NCBI GenBank assembly: GCA_949357655.1
Contig: CASHTG010000006.1
Span: forward strand, 1,090,595 to 1,154,594
DNA: 64,000 bases
Origin: Parascedosporium putredinis
Taxonomy: Eukaryota > Ascomycota > Sordariomycetes > Microascales > Microascaceae
Direction of reading: 5' to 3'
Positions within the stretch are counted from its first letter, which is position 1; each line of letters opens with the position of its first letter. Of this stretch, positions 63,401-64,000 are shown in pieces. The notes beneath the pieces are model-generated. The model ran no database searches, had not been told where the DNA came from, and saw only the letters and a program-made list of their open reading frames with translations. Made by a program: the position numbers and the translations under genes.

Positions 63401-64000
63401 TAAGTTTCATATATACTGACTAACTGAAGAAGGCTAAGTGAGCCTCTATATTCTAATTTAATAAATAATATGCTCAGCCTAATTATATTTATGATCCACA
63501 ATATCTTATATTCCAGTTTAAACTAAAAGATTACTAAAATTTAATTACTATATATAAGCTAATATAGAAAATAAAAATGGCTTTTATATATTAGACTAAT
63601 CTAGAAGACCTATAGCGGGGCTAAGTACTATACTGATGATTATATGGAATTATAATATTAAATATACTAGTATAATAAAGATATATATATTAATAAGCTT
63701 TAAAAGAGATACTATAGCATAAGACTACTCCATAATGATTACTATCTCTAAAAGCTAAAAATAGTTATTAGTAGAGTAAACTATTTAAAAATAGCAGTAG
63801 ATGTATATAAACATAAAGATTAAAACTAGACTTCCTAAAGTTATAGAAAGTATACCTTATAATATTAATGTATATATCTTTTTAGAAGCACAGAGAGAAT
63901 AAGGAGATGACTATTGAGGAGGCGGGCCCTATTAGACTAATCTAGTAAATGACGAAGTTAGTTAGTAAATTCTGAACTAAAGATAGATAAGCAATACGTG
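57081..64000 (+). mobile_element. Ty3/gypsy family 2, copy 2 (inverted, partial at window edge)
   Basis: Begins with an LTR that is the reverse complement of the copy 1 LTRs, then runs through the same interior in the opposite direction: primer-binding side at 57490, RT-like region near 61260-61640 and integrase-side sequence to the window end (63830-63900 matches the reverse complement of copy 1 near 47750). Small deletions relative to copy 1 break the catalytic box near 61505-61530. The 3' LTR lies outside the window. From about 62600 on it keeps many CpA/TpG that copy 1 has lost. Confidence 0.8.

Larger units (their letters stand above)
38810..64000. other. AT-rich RIP-mutated block 2 (continues past the window)
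   Basis: Same signature as block 1: CpA, TpG and CpG nearly gone, TpA very common, C kept in CpC/CpT. Runs at least 25 kb. CpA and TpG become more frequent again from about 62600 to the window end. Elements inside are listed separately; 38810-40667 and 41265-42650 hold no recognisable sequence. Confidence 0.9.

Noticed and set aside
8700..64000. Centromere or mitochondrial/plasmid DNA as the source of the AT-rich blocks
   Set aside because: Identifiable gypsy, mariner and MITE remains with RIP-type transitions explain the composition. A centromere role cannot be excluded but nothing in the sequence shows it.

Overview
The window looks like nuclear DNA of a filamentous ascomycete (Pezizomycotina). 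Reasons: short 44-80 bp GT-AG spliceosomal introns, fungal-type proteins (an NsdD-like GATA factor, a two-LIM paxillin-like protein, an ACS-family MFS transporter, a PXA/PX/nexin-C protein), and long AT-rich blocks in which almost every CpA, TpG and CpG has become TpA or similar. That is the mark of repeat-induced point mutation (RIP). The exact class cannot be fixed from sequence alone.

Layout. 1-8.6 kb: gene-rich; a LIM-domain gene (+) and a PXA/PX/nexin-C membrane gene (-) converge. 8.65-20.67 kb: an AT-rich block with a direct repeat split by a 7.5-kb Ty3/gypsy chromovirus (coding on -), a ~140-300 bp relic of unique DNA, and a 3.25-kb DNA element with 39-bp terminal inverted repeats that ends about 150 bp before the next gene. 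20.8-38.8 kb: gene-rich again, with SUB1/PC4-like coactivator (+), MFS transporter (+), THEM6-like thioesterase-fold membrane protein (+), NsdD-like GATA factor (+), glutamate-cysteine ligase (-), UTP15 (+, divergent from the ligase) and an OMA1-like mitochondrial protease (+). 38.8-64 kb: an AT-rich block with a 581-bp hAT-like MITE, a dead Tc1/mariner transposase, a 10.2-kb Ty3/gypsy element with both LTRs, a MITE fragment, and an inverted second copy of the same gypsy family that runs off the window and is visibly less mutated at its far end.

The host genes do not form a pathway or cluster. They are ordinary housekeeping and regulatory genes: rRNA processing, glutathione synthesis, mitochondrial quality control, transcription, development.

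The most striking host-gene feature is that every recognised gene is broken by one or more frame changes. Nearly all are -1 (one missing base), many lie in short homopolymers, and the protein on both sides stays well conserved. The simplest reading is deletion-biased consensus error in a long-read assembly rather than mass gene death. Coordinates are therefore given as whole-gene spans, with exon edges where they could be deduced by frame and splice signals. I found no convincing tRNA, rRNA, CRISPR or clearly new biological system.
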